Origin: Zizania palustris
Lineage: Eukaryota; Streptophyta; Magnoliopsida; Poales; Poaceae
Length of the DNA: 64,000 nucleotides
Assembly (NCBI GenBank): GCA_019279435.1
Contig: JAAALK010000283.1
Coordinates: 7,378,001-7,442,000 of the forward strand
Direction: 5' to 3'
In this document: positions 8,394 through 17,721 of the stretch, piece by piece
How the letters are laid out: the number at the start of each line of letters is the position of its first letter
Numbering within the stretch: the stretch's first letter is position 1
Notes under the pieces: generated by a model
What the model was told of the DNA's origin: nothing
Seen by the model: the letters and a program-made list of their open reading frames with translations, nothing else
The model's database searches: none
Translations under genes and position numbers: made by a program

Positions 8394-10853
8394 CACATGA
8401 TAAGAACGCCTCGATCGCTCAGTGCTGGGGTGAGTAAAATAATGACGAGGCATCCAGCACTGAGTGACACGAGTAGTAGGCACAGTAAAAGTAGACGGTC
8501 TACGCACATAAAAATCAGAATGATGCAAAGTGCGAGGTCTACCTACATGCAAGGAACGCAAAGCATGTCGAGGTCTCCTACTCTGACGAGGTACAAAGCT
8601 ACTCGCCCGAGGTCTACCACCATATGGAACATGGTGAACACCTCGAGGAGCAAAACCTCTCCGAGAAGCACGAGGAGCCTCAAAAACAGGACGAGAGTAG
8701 AACCCAGACTCATGCATACCTAAAGATGGGTAATGCATGTCCTGATAGCTCATCGCCTGTGCACGTCGCTCATCCTTGATGCGACGGAAACAGAAACCAA
8801 TCAAATGACCCGCCCGCTGACAATAAGAACAGTGAAACACTCTCCTGGGGGCACTCTCATGGGTCACAGGAGCAACTCTCACAGGCTCCTTGGGTTTCTT
8901 CACAGTGGTTTTCTTGGGAGGATTTTTCTTGGTAGGAGGAGTGGTTTTCTTTGGTGGATGGGTAGGCTTTTTGGTTGGTGGGGTGTCCAACAGAGCTCTC
9001 TCTTTCTCTAGGGTGGTGGGAGAGGTGAAAACAGTTTTGGTCTTACTGTCTGAAGCTATCCTCTCAAAACCCAAACCTAGAGCTACCCCGGCTCTGTCAG
9101 CACACAACTTGGTCTTGGCCAAGAGCAAATCCATCCTACCCTTTCCCTCAGTGCATTTATTTACCACAGAAAGAAGGTATTCATTTTCTGACATGAGGTT
9201 TTCAGCTCGCTCTCTAACAGTGCCTAGCTGGTCCTTAAGGGTAATGCAAGTGTCACAAACAGGTTGCACATCCTTAGAACTACCGGCCCTCTCCAATCTA
9301 GCCTCTAGATCATGAACATGCTTATCACGTAAATTAATGCTATCGCGCAATAAGGAGCAGTTCATACAATCAATAATTTCATGAGGTCTAGAATCCACCT
9401 CCAAAAGCTGCTTCTGTGCAGTCTCAAGCTCAGAAAGAGTTTGAGCATGAACAGAACGCAACTGAGCAAGCTCACTCATGACAACAGAACATGATTCACA
9501 TTCAGCATCATCAAACTTAGACTTAAGCATGGCATATTCAGTAGAAACATTTTCTAGCCTAAGTCTAAGGTCTTTTCTTTCTCTAGCGGCTTGCACAAGT
9601 AATCTATCCTGACCAAGTACTACTTCATTCAGCTCATCTAATTTAATTAGAAGCTGGTCAGATGATAGGTTTACCTCTGATGAGTCAAGCTCATCGCCGC
9701 TGTGATCGCTGTCGGCCATGAAGCAAAGGCCGGTGAAGTCACGTCCCTTCTTGTCCTTCTTGTCCTCCTTCCTTGGGGACTCCTCCTCCTCAGAGCTCGA
9801 CTCCTCAGTTGAGGATGTGTCGATGTCGCTGAGAGCAGCAACAAAAGCTCTGGAAGCGGCCTTGGCTACTTTCTTAGCCATCTTGCCGCGCTTGCCCTTC
9901 ACAAAGGGCTTCCTCTCCTTTTTGTGGAATTTGGGGCGGTCACTCTCATCTCTCTTTTTGACCTTGGGGCAATTGGCCTTAATGTGAGAGGTGTCGCCAC
10001 ATTCATAACACCCACTAAAACCACTTCTCCGCTGATCCCGTCTCTCATGATGAAAGCGGGTGAACCTCCGGGCAATGAGAGCAAGCTCGTCATCTGCTAG
10101 AGTATCCACCTGCTCCTTTGTGACGGAGACCAGGGAGGACAAAGCAAAACCATCTGCAAGAACACAAGTGCCTGATGTGCTTGGTTCTGCAGTGGTGCCA
10201 CGGCTAGTACTGGAAACCAATGCCAATGGCTGTGGCAAAGAGCTTCTGTGCACTGCAAGAGATGCCTTGGCAATCTCTGTGGACTTCAGCTTGCTAAAGA
10301 GTTCATCACAGGTTAGAGTGTCATAGCCTGTGGACTCCTCAATGCTGGATATCTTCACCTCCCATATGCTACGGTCAAGAGCATAGAGAAGCTTGATAGC
10401 CCTATCGTGATCACTGTAAGCAAGCGTCCCGTTGGATCGCAAGTTACTCACTATAGCATCAAAGCGCGAAAACATGGCATCTATAGATTCACCAGGTGCC
10501 TGCACAAACAGCTGATACTGTTGGTTGTAGGTGCTTTGGCGCCTGGCCTTAATCTGAGTAGAGCCCTCATGATAAATAGTGAGCGTTGTCCAAATTTCCC
10601 TAGCAGTCCTAAGGTGCTGCACCCTATCAAACTCACTCCGACTCAAACCAATGAACAGTATGTTCCTTGCCTTCGAGTTGGCAATATATTGATCTTTTTC
10701 GGTTTGAGTGGTGCGGGTATCAGGGATGGAGTATTGTGAGTCCACAATCTCCCAAATTGCATTTCCTTGGCTTAACAAGTAAGCCTCCATGCGCACCTTC
10801 CAGTATGCAAAATCTGTCCCATCGAACAGAGGAATTTTACTGCCTCTATCCAT
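8391..10853 (-). CDS. gag: Copia gag of element A (820 aa, two zinc knuckles)
   Basis: This is an intact Gag that would form the virus-like particle and package RNA. Residues 1-200 show the UBN2-type copia gag fold (FDGTDFAYWKVRMEAYL near the start, then the REIWTTL segment). A CX2CX4HX4C zinc knuckle lies at residues 282-295 (CYECGDTSHIKANC). An acidic Ser/Glu stretch follows, then a long heptad-rich region (about 400-590) predicted to coil. A lysine/proline-rich block follows. A second perfect CX2CX4HX4C motif is at residues 675-688 (CSYCQRAGHLIGFC), and the tail is Arg/Tyr-rich. At 820 aa it is far longer than Tnt1/Copia Gag, as in Sireviruses. The start at 10853 is the first ATG after the PBS, leaving a leader of only about 64 nt. 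Confidence 0.95.
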   Translation of the reverse strand: MDRGSKIPLFDGTDFAYWKVRMEAYLLSQGNAIWEIVDSQYSIPDTRTTQTEKDQYIANSKARNILFIGLSRSEFDRVQHLRTAREIWTTLTIYHEGSTQIKARRQSTYNQQYQLFVQAPGESIDAMFSRFDAIVSNLRSNGTLAYSDHDRAIKLLYALDRSIWEVKISSIEESTGYDTLTCDELFSKLKSTEIAKASLAVHRSSLPQPLALVSSTSRGTTAEPSTSGTCVLADGFALSSLVSVTKEQVDTLADDELALIARRFTRFHHERRDQRRSGFSGCYECGDTSHIKANCPKVKKRDESDRPKFHKKERKPFVKGKRGKMAKKVAKAASRAFVAALSDIDTSSTEESSSEEEESPRKEDKKDKKGRDFTGLCFMADSDHSGDELDSSEVNLSSDQLLIKLDELNEVVLGQDRLLVQAARERKDLRLRLENVSTEYAMLKSKFDDAECESCSVVMSELAQLRSVHAQTLSELETAQKQLLEVDSRPHEIIDCMNCSLLRDSINLRDKHVHDLEARLERAGSSKDVQPVCDTCITLKDQLGTVRERAENLMSENEYLLSVVNKCTEGKGRMDLLLAKTKLCADRAGVALGLGFERIASDSKTKTVFTSPTTLEKERALLDTPPTKKPTHPPKKTTPPTKKNPPKKTTVKKPKEPVRVAPVTHESAPRRVFHCSYCQRAGHLIGFCFRRIKDERRAQAMSYQDMHYPSLGMHESGFYSRPVFEAPRASRRGFAPRGVHHVPYGGRPRASSFVPRQSRRPRHALRSLHVGRPRTLHHSDFYVRRPSTFTVPTTRVTQCWMPRHYFTHPSTERSRRSYHV

Positions 10854-10903
10854 GTCGCCAAAAGATCACAAAACCGGTTAAGGTCAACTGGTGATCTTAA
10901 CCC

Positions 10904-10915
10904 GCTCTGATACCA
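10904..10915 (-). other. Primer binding site of element A (tRNA-iMet type)
   Basis: On the element strand TGGTATCAGAGC begins two bases after the CAACA end of the 5' LTR. This is the common plant copia PBS complementary to the 3' end of initiator tRNA-Met. Confidence 0.95.
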
Positions 10916-10917
10916 AT

Positions 10918-12930
10918 TGTTGGACCGGAAACGGCGACCAGAGGGGGGGTGAATGGGAGCTTTTAAAATTTCTGGCTAAAAACTTAGCCTTCGGTTCTGT
11001 TCAGTCTTCTGCGGAACAGGCTTCGAACACAACCTTCGAAGGTCTGGTTCGGAGGTACTTCGACACCTTCGAACACAGGCTTCAGAGAGGCAAAAGTTCG
11101 AAGCCAAGAAGACTTCGCTCCACTTACAACCCTCGAAAATCTACTCTGCTAAGTCAGTGCAGGCTCCGCACACAGGGTGCTTTGAGCAGACTTCGCACTT
11201 CACCCTTCGCAGGAGTGGACAGCCCTCTGTGGACTACGACCAAGTACTTGGCGGCAGCAACTGGTGCTGGGCTTCGTACGCGAAGGTCTACACGCACACA
11301 AAACGGACCACGCTAAGGGCTTCGACACAAGAAGCACTACGGGAATAAAACAGGGCTTCGCTAGTAAGCAGCGAGATCTTGCCTCGAGTTACACAGAGCG
11401 ACAGCACACTGTAAAGCACACTTCGCAATAAAACACCCTTCGCCAAGACAGGCTCCGGTGAACTAACGACAAGCGAGGTATGCAACACGAGCTCAAGCAA
11501 AAGCACACAGAAACAGGGCTTCGCCGCTTGAACAAGGAACACAGAAAAATGAACTCTCAGGATGTATTCAATTGAAGTGTATGGCTACAGGAGCTCAACA
11601 GTAAATGCTCAAAGTGTTAAATGTTACCTACCGAGCCCCCATATTTATAGCCCACGGTTTCATCCTAAGGAAGTGACTACATTACCCCTAGGGTTTACAT
11701 CCATTTTGTCTCTACAGAACTAAGGGGTACAAAAGGTAGTCCACCTTTATTTTGGAGGCTTCTCTGTCAGCTGCAGAGGGGACAGTGTCAGCCTTTTTCA
11801 GAACAGACAGTGTCAGCCTTTACAGAGTTGACTTCTGGAACCTCCCTTCGCACGCGAGGGGTGCGGAAGCTTCGGCGAGAAGCCTGCAGCCTGTTGGCCT
11901 TCGCTCCGCCGAAGATGACCTTCGATACAGTGACGGTTTTGAGCCGAAGCCGTCAAAGCCCTTGGGCCTTCGCACCACCACCTCCGGAGTGGATCACCAC
12001 GGCTTCGCAGCTACTCCGAGCTCGAACACCGTCCGTCCGTGTACCGAAGCCATGCATGGCCGAAGCACCTCAAGTCAACCTCACTCCGGAGCTAGCCTCG
12101 CTCCGAAGTCCTTCACACTCCGAAGCCCCACCTTCGGAGTACCACCCTTCGAAGTCCCTCCTTCGTCCAAGGCCTCCGCATGAAGCATTCCATGAGCACT
12201 TCGTCGCAGTGTCTCACTCCGAGCACACTCCTCGACGAGCCTCACCCGGACCATGCCTTCGATGCGCCTCGACTTCTGAGACCTTCGTCGGGCCACCTTC
12301 GAGTGTCTCCCTCCGGAGCACACTTCGAACACCTTGCCTCCGCAGAGGACTTGTTCCACCAACTCCGAAGTCACTCCATTCGGAGTACCTTCGAAGTGCC
12401 TCACCTCCGAGGACTTGTCTCGGAGTACCTTCAGCCGGAGCCACGCTCCGCACTCTCTGCCTTCACCTGGCACGCCTCGACCCGAGGACCGACCCGGACC
12501 ACCTTCGCAGCCACCGTGACGGAGCTCCCCGCTCCCTTGGCATCAAACCACCCGCTTGACCCAAGTTCACCTGGCTCGAACCCTGTCCGTCGCCTCCGAA
12601 GTCCCTGCGCACCACCGACAAGCAGACAAGTGTATCCAGTACTCCGGAGACCTCTCCGGGTTAGCAACCTCCGGCACACACTCCGGTGTACCGCCCAAAG
12701 TACCGAAGCCATCGGTACGAACCCAGTCATCGCGTACTGTCGGACCCCTCCGACAGGTACACTCCGCTGCACAGCTGCAGCAAGCAAACACCGAACACAC
12801 TCCGGTGACACACCTCCGAACACCCTTCGGAGGTACCACCTCCGAAGCCCCTCCGGAGGTACCCTTCGAACAGAGGGTAAAAGCCTGTCAATCACTCATC
12901 ACAAACACCGAAACCACCCTTGGTTTCTCA
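10918..12930 (-). repeat. 5' LTR of element A
   Basis: The LTR is 2013 bp and matches 2036-4048 with no indel. In element orientation it drives transcription leftwards into gag. The TATA-like box at 11641-11652 divides a roughly 1.28-kb U3 (towards 12930) from R/U5 (towards 10918). Both parts are dense in TTCGAA and CTTCGGAG palindromic words. Confidence 0.95.
11641..11652 (-). promoter_or_regulatory. TATA box of element A 5' LTR
   Basis: GGCTATAAATAT on the element strand is the best TATA match in the LTR. The identical copy in the 3' LTR is at 2759-2770. The position leaves a leader of roughly 0.7 kb to the PBS. Confidence 0.6.
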
Positions 12931-12935
12931 ATGTG
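12931..12935. repeat. Target site duplication of element A, right
   Basis: ATGTG is identical to 2031-2035. It marks the right edge of element A and the resumption of the element I LTR. Confidence 0.95.
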
Positions 12936-13691
12936 AACTATAATGATCAATTTTTTATCCGTTTCGAAAATGTTCGGTTTGACAAAAAATTATACTCTGG
13001 TCTGACCAAAAAATATGCATAGTTGTAATTTCGCTCGCAACGGCTAGTTTTTGTTGTGAGGGCTATTTATAGCCCTGACCTAAGAACAAAAATTTCTTCT
13101 TAGCACCTGGGATCATTGTGAAACACTTTTGCACATCTCTCACACACATTTGAGCACTAGAAGCATTTTGTTGGTGTTAAGAGAAAGGAGAACCAAGTGG
13201 TCAAGTGCATTGCATTCTTGTAATAGTCATATGATATTTGATCATCTCCAAGCTTGTTTTGTAGCTTATTATTCTTGGGGAAGTTGTCTGGTGATATCTC
13301 CCAGGAGCTTGTGGAGGAGACCCATTGTGATTGTTAGTGGCTCTGTGTTCGTCATCTCCAGAGTGGAGCAAGAACAACCCCAATGATCGAGGCTTGGGTA
13401 GTCTCTCTGGATCCACTCTCACTTTGTCCACTCCTTAACGAAGGAGTTTGGAGGTTCAGTGATTGAGAGGAGGAGTTGGACTCACCTTAACGGTGACATA
13501 GGAAGATGGCAAGGTTCCGAACATCGGTGAAACAATTTCTCTTGAGCCTCCATCAACTTAGGATTACAAAACAATAATTAGTTTAATTAATTATGTCATC
13601 TTTGTTTTGAGCCTAGAAATTTAGGTTAAGTTTTTTTAGAAAATTTAAAGTCGCCTATTCACCCCTCTCTAGTCGACGTCTTGATCCTACA
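12936..13691 (+). repeat. LTR of copia element I, second part
   Basis: This continues the LTR begun at 1396 and still carries GGTCTGACC words (near 13000). It ends TATTCACCCCTCTCTAGTCG...CCTACA at 13691. The last 40 bases match, in reverse, the outer ends of the A, G and H LTRs, which marks I as a related copia family. A TATA-like box lies inside an inverted repeat at 13059-13076. Confidence 0.8.
13059..13076 (+). promoter_or_regulatory. TATA-like box within an 8-bp inverted repeat (element I LTR)
   Basis: AGGGCTATTTATAGCCCT has 8-base arms around a TT centre. It lies about 630 bp before the LTR end, a reasonable U3/R position. A similarly built box occurs in the unrelated LTR of C. Confidence 0.45.
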
Positions 13692-13693
13692 AG

Positions 13694-13705
13694 TGGTATC
13701 AAAGC
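13694..13705 (+). other. Primer binding site of element I
   Basis: TGGTATCAAAGC lies two bases after the CCTACA end of the LTR. It is one mismatch from the usual tRNA-iMet PBS, TGGTATCAGAGC. Confidence 0.85.
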
Positions 13706-13782
13706 TTGGTCTCTCTTGATTGTGCTTTACCGCTTAGATAAAAAATAAGTCAAACGAGTTAACCCACGTAGGCAAGGCTCCC

Positions 13783-14730
13783 ATGTTTAGCAGTACAAAT
13801 TATTCCACTTGGAAAATTAAAATGACTACTCACCTCCAAGCTATGAGTTTTGATCTTTGGTGTATAGTTGAAGAAGGATATGCAATCACCGATAATTTGA
13901 CTCAAGTAGATCGTCCAAACCTTCAACTAAATGCTCAAGCCAAGAATGTAATTTTCAACGCTTTCTCCCAAGAAGAGTTTGATAGAGTGAGTAACCTTGA
14001 TACCACATATGAGATATGGACAAATATTAGTGATATACATGAGTGAAATAGTGAGGTCAAGAATGCCATGTTTCATTTTCCCAAAATTCAATATGAGTCA
14101 TTTACCATGCTTCTGGATGAGACCGTCAACAACATGTATAGTCAGCATAATGTGATAATAAATTAGCTTAAAGGTCTTGGTGCAAACTACACAGAGTCTA
14201 AAGTGGTTCACATGATTCTTAGAGGACTACTGGAGAAATTTGATACATTGGTTACACTTCTTATCAATTCTAACCTATCAACAATGACTACGGCGAACTT
14301 GTTGAGCAAGATCAATAAAAATGAGTTGTGCAAGACTAAGAAGCAAGAATTGGAGGAAGTTTCATCCTCTAAAAGGAAGAGGATAGCCCTTAAGGTCATG
14401 GTTGAGGAGAAGAAAAAGCCATAAAAACCTATAGTGATGAAGGAAATAACACCAAAGAAGAACTTGCACTTATCACAAAGAGGTTCACTGATCTTATGGC
14501 AAGAAAAAGAGGAAAGGGCAAGACCTCAAGTTCAAACTCCTATAGAAGAAGGGAAAGAAGGTCATTGATACAGGGCAGACCGATCTTCCCGCTGAGCTCG
14601 ATGTAGATGGGTAATAACTTGTGAGACGCTGATGATTATCTAGATGTCCCATGCTACCAATGCAACAGATCTCAATCCTATAGATATTCGTAACACCACA
14701 CACCTGCGCATATAGTCACCGGCCACAAAG
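13783..14730 (+). pseudogene. gag: Broken copia gag of element I
   Basis: The frame starting at 13783 reads the UBN2 gag type: STWKIKMTTHLQ, then an EEFDRVSNL...EIWTNI segment and a MILRGLLEKFDTLVT segment. It is interrupted by in-frame TGA at 14044 and TAG at 14164, and the lysine-rich region stops at 14424. Further on (about 14645-14690) a degenerate zinc knuckle beginning CYQCNRS is visible in another frame. Everything after 14730 is lost in the assembly gap, so pol and the 3' LTR cannot be judged. With two stops in gag it is not functional. Confidence 0.8.
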
Positions 14731-14830
14731 NNNNNNNNNNNNNNNNNNNNNNNNNNNNNNNNNNNNNNNNNNNNNNNNNNNNNNNNNNNNNNNNNNNNNN
14801 NNNNNNNNNNNNNNNNNNNNNNNNNNNNNN
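14731..14830. other. Assembly gap (100 N)
   Basis: Exactly 100 N, the conventional placeholder for a gap of unknown size. The left side is gag of copia element I (+). The right side is already inside the antisense gene of gypsy element B. The missing sequence must include at least the rest of I, B's 3' LTR, and probably the remainder of element C. Confidence 0.98.
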
Positions 14831-15270
14831 TACAGAGCCCACTCCTATGGAAGAAGTCCGTCAGGAGGAAATAATTTCTGGTCCTTCGACGACTTCGGAG
14901 CAGCCCTGAGAGTTACTCAAAAGGGACCTGGAAGAGGCAAAAGACAAATAGAGCCCCTGCCTGCTATAAGCTCCGAATCAACTCCGTCTGATTCAACAGA
15001 CGAGAGCCAATCTTCCAGGGAAGCTCAAACTCCAGTGCTCCGAAGACCATAGGCCAAAGCTCCGGTCCTTCGTTGAACGAAGATGACCAAGAGGCAATAA
15101 GCATGCTCCCCTTGCTGGCTCCTTTCTTAGGGCAAACAACTGGTCTTCGGACTTTGCTCGAACCTTTGGATCGAGCTAGTCGGGACATAGGGGAGACCAA
15201 ATTAGTGGCCATCCTGCGCAAGGCTGACAGGACGGAGCTTAATGCCATTATTGAACGTACAACCTATCAG

Positions 15271-15341
15271 GTACGAAGCAGCTGCGAATTATTATAAAAT
15301 TATCTTCGAATGAATATTTACTTTAATTTTTATTTTGACAG
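15271..15341 (+). other. Predicted intron (71 bp) in antisense gene of B
   Basis: GT at 15271 follows CAG; a T-rich tract and GACAG end it at 15341. It is AT-rich with stop codons in frame, while both flanking exons keep the same coiled-coil character and phase 0. Confidence 0.65.
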
Positions 15342-16167
15342 CAAACTGTCTTGGCCCGAGCTGCAAGTCTATGCAATGACGAAGAAATCGCTCGGCTTCG
15401 GGAAGAAAATAGCACTCTTCAAAGGAATTTTAACATCTCTGAAAGTCGAGTGACTCAAATGGACAATATAATATTAACAGAGCGAAGGGCCAGGCAAAGC
15501 TTGGAAGCTGTAAAGAAAGAGCTCGAAGCGGAAAGGATTGTGCTTCGAGCAGAGGTTGAAAAACTGCGGGCGGAGCATGCTACTGCAGGGTCTAGGCTCA
15601 TCCGGCTTGAAGAGGAAGCTAGCCAATTGTTGACACAGAAAACACTTTGACCACTGAGAATGCTAGGCTTTCTGGGGTTTTGGACGAAGTTACTTCGACG
15701 AAGGATGCGCTGAACGAAGATAAGTTGAAGTCTGAGAAGGTGGCTGCGGAGGTTATGAATCAATTGTTAGAAGTCCTGGAGTACTTCGGTACTACCGGAA
15801 TTCTCCCTTCTGATGATAATATCAGCCTTTTGCGCCGGTTAAAAAGGATCCAAGGGTGGCGAAGCAGATGAAGACAGCGGGCATTAGATACGGAGAACTC
15901 TCTGGACAAGTGTCTGCTGTTGGTCTACTTCGCTATTACGAGGATTTGGGCCGATCAATAACTCCGGACGCAGGAAGAGGTCCAATCACCTTCGACGACG
16001 ACCGACTTCTCAAACCTTCCGAAGGTGTAGCTGCTGCTTGGCGAGCCTTCCAATCTTCATGGAGAGCCGAAGGTCGTTCTGCGATCAAAGCTTGGATTGA
16101 TGAAGGCCAACGCCAGAAGCAAGTTCGAAACCAAACTTCGAGCAGTCAACCTCCTTCGAACCCGCAG

Positions 16168-16255
16168 GTTTAGAAATATTTTAGGATTTCTAATCATGTA
16201 AAGCTTTATGCTTGTAAACATTTATCAATGAAAATCTTGTTTATCATATTTTTAG
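16168..16255 (+). other. Predicted intron (88 bp) in antisense gene of B
   Basis: CCGCAG/GTTTAG donor and ATTTTTAG/G acceptor. The intron carries an immediate in-frame TAG and is markedly AT-rich compared with the exons. The downstream exon opens in phase (GCT TTG CCT CTT ATG). Confidence 0.6.
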
Positions 16256-16735
16256 GCTTTGCCTCTTATGGAAGATATCGAAGTGTTAGAACTTAACAGC
16301 GAACTTCGTTCATTTTGGAACACCTTCGAACTTCTAAAGAGTTATAAGCGTCCTCGATTTCTTATTCCTCGAGATGACTCCGGCGTTATTGCGCCCGAAG
16401 TAATCAAAGACATATTGTCTTATATTAAAGAGGAAGATAAAGAGATTGACGCAAACACCTCGTCTTCTGAAGACACTAATTGGTCCGAAGACGAAGGTGA
16501 AGCCCAAAATAAGAGATCTGAAGATCTTAGAAGCTGGGAGAGAAGCCCCGAGCGGCTTCGAACTTGGGCCGAGCTTCAACAAGAACAGAAGGATTTTAGA
16601 GCTTCGAAGGGGAGGAGGAGAGTTAATCGTAAAGTTCTTAGAACTTCCGATGTTGGAACTAGTCGTTCCACCCCTAGCTCTCGGGACCGAAGAGGTCTCC
16701 GATTCCTTCTTGGTATAGATACCAATTTTTCATAA

Positions 16736-17721
16736 TGTAATCTGTAAATATATTTATTTCGATAATGAATGCCGATTTAAAATTGTCTCCATAATTACTA
16801 GCCCCTCTTTGGGTATAAGCAACTTCGAACTGCATTCAAAGATGGTTATGCGCAAAGAAAAACTTTGGAGTACAATTTTTGGAGGTTCGGAGCCCCTCTG
16901 TCATTTAAAGATCTTTTGAAATCTTATAAAATGTCTTCGACCTTTGTAGTCAGAAGAATGTAGCTTGGTACCTTTGTTTATTTCATGAAAGAAATCAATT
17001 GAGATAACTTCCAGGACACTTTAGTGTCTTAAAAAAAATTTGTCACTTTGGACGCATATGAACAGACATTCGAAGCTCATGGCTTAAATGCTGTTTTGCT
17101 TTAGCCACCTTCGGCTGTTTTTTTGCAGAAATCTACCAGCCGGAGCTTGGATTCGCAGAAATTGTAGCCACCTTCGGCTATTTTTGCAGAAGTCTACCAG
17201 CCGGAGCTTGGACTTCGCAGAATTTGGCCAACTTGGGCTCTTTTTTGCAGAAGTCTACCAGCCGGAGCTTGGACTTCGCAGAATTTGGCCAACTTGGGCT
17301 CTTTTTTGCAGAAGTCTACCAGCCGGAGCTTGGACTTCGCAGAATTTGGCCAACTTGGGCTCTTTTTTGCAGAAGTCTACCAGTCGGAGCTTGGACTTCG
17401 CAGAATTTGGCCACCTTCGGCTCTTTTTACGGAAGTCTACCAGCCGAAGCTTGGACTCCGTAGAATGTGGTATTGGCTCTTTTACGGATGCCTACAAGGT
17501 ATCAGCTTGGGCTCCGGATGGATTTCAGCCACCACACCGGAGGCTTCGACTTTATGGGTACGAAGTCCGGAAATACAGCCCAGCTTAATGACACTTCCCT
17601 CTCGATCGACTTCTGTCCCAGCGCGTCCGCTCGGGAAACTAGGAGTGTCAAGGGGAAGGCAACCATCAGGGTGTATGCTTTATTAATTTAGAGGTGATTA
17701 CAAGCGAATTACAAGGAGCCC
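16736..17721. other. Region between the convergent 3' ends of B's two genes
   Basis: This lies between the stop of the antisense gene (16735, reading right) and the stop of pol (17722, reading left). It contains AT-rich presumed 3' UTR sequence to about 17080, then the 61-bp tandem array at 17104-17466. A unique stretch with no convincing ORF follows; open frames over the array are repeat translations. Confidence 0.6.
17104..17466. repeat. 61-bp tandem array (about 6 copies)
   Basis: The units begin GCC(A/A)ACTTGGGCTC or GCCACCTTCGGCT and include GCAGAAGTCTACCAGCCGGA. The three central copies (from about 17226, 17287 and 17348) are nearly identical. The outer ones (17104, about 17167, 17409) are diverged, and a further degenerate copy fades out after 17466. 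Position between convergent genes is notable. Confidence 0.9.

Larger units (their letters stand above)
2036..12930 (-). mobile_element. Complete Sirevirus-like Ty1/copia retrotransposon A
   Basis: This 10,895-bp element is bounded by 2013-bp direct repeats (2036-4048 and 10918-12930) and a perfect 5-bp target duplication. In element orientation (- strand) the order is 5' LTR, PBS, gag, amber codon, pol, long 3' non-coding region with several polypurine tracts, 3' LTR. The copia order protease, integrase, RT, RNase H is visible in pol. A long gag with a coiled-coil middle, multiplied PPTs, palindrome-rich LTRs and the iMet PBS all fit the Sirevirus/Maximus (SIRE) lineage as I know it. No env-like ORF follows pol. 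By eye the LTRs differ at only about two sites, so the insertion is very recent and the element may still be competent. Confidence 0.95.
14992..16735 (+). pseudogene. Spliced antisense accessory gene of Tat element B (3' part)
   Basis: This gene is coded opposite to gag-pol and converges on it. Exon A ends TATCAG at 15270; intron 15271-15341 (GTACG...GACAG) is phase 0; exon B resumes QTVLARA at 15342. The protein is a long coiled coil (EEIARLREENSTLQ and similar heptads). A probable 1-base loss near 15645 and another shift near 15855 move the frame. A second phase-0 intron 16168-16255 (GTTTAG...TTTAG) separates it from the last exon (16256-16735), an acidic region followed by a basic Arg-rich tail. 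The N-terminus is upstream of 14992, where stops suggest another intron or damage, and then the gap. Tat elements are known to carry such an antisense ORF, often annotated as a putative gypsy-type transposon protein. Its function is unknown. Confidence 0.6.
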
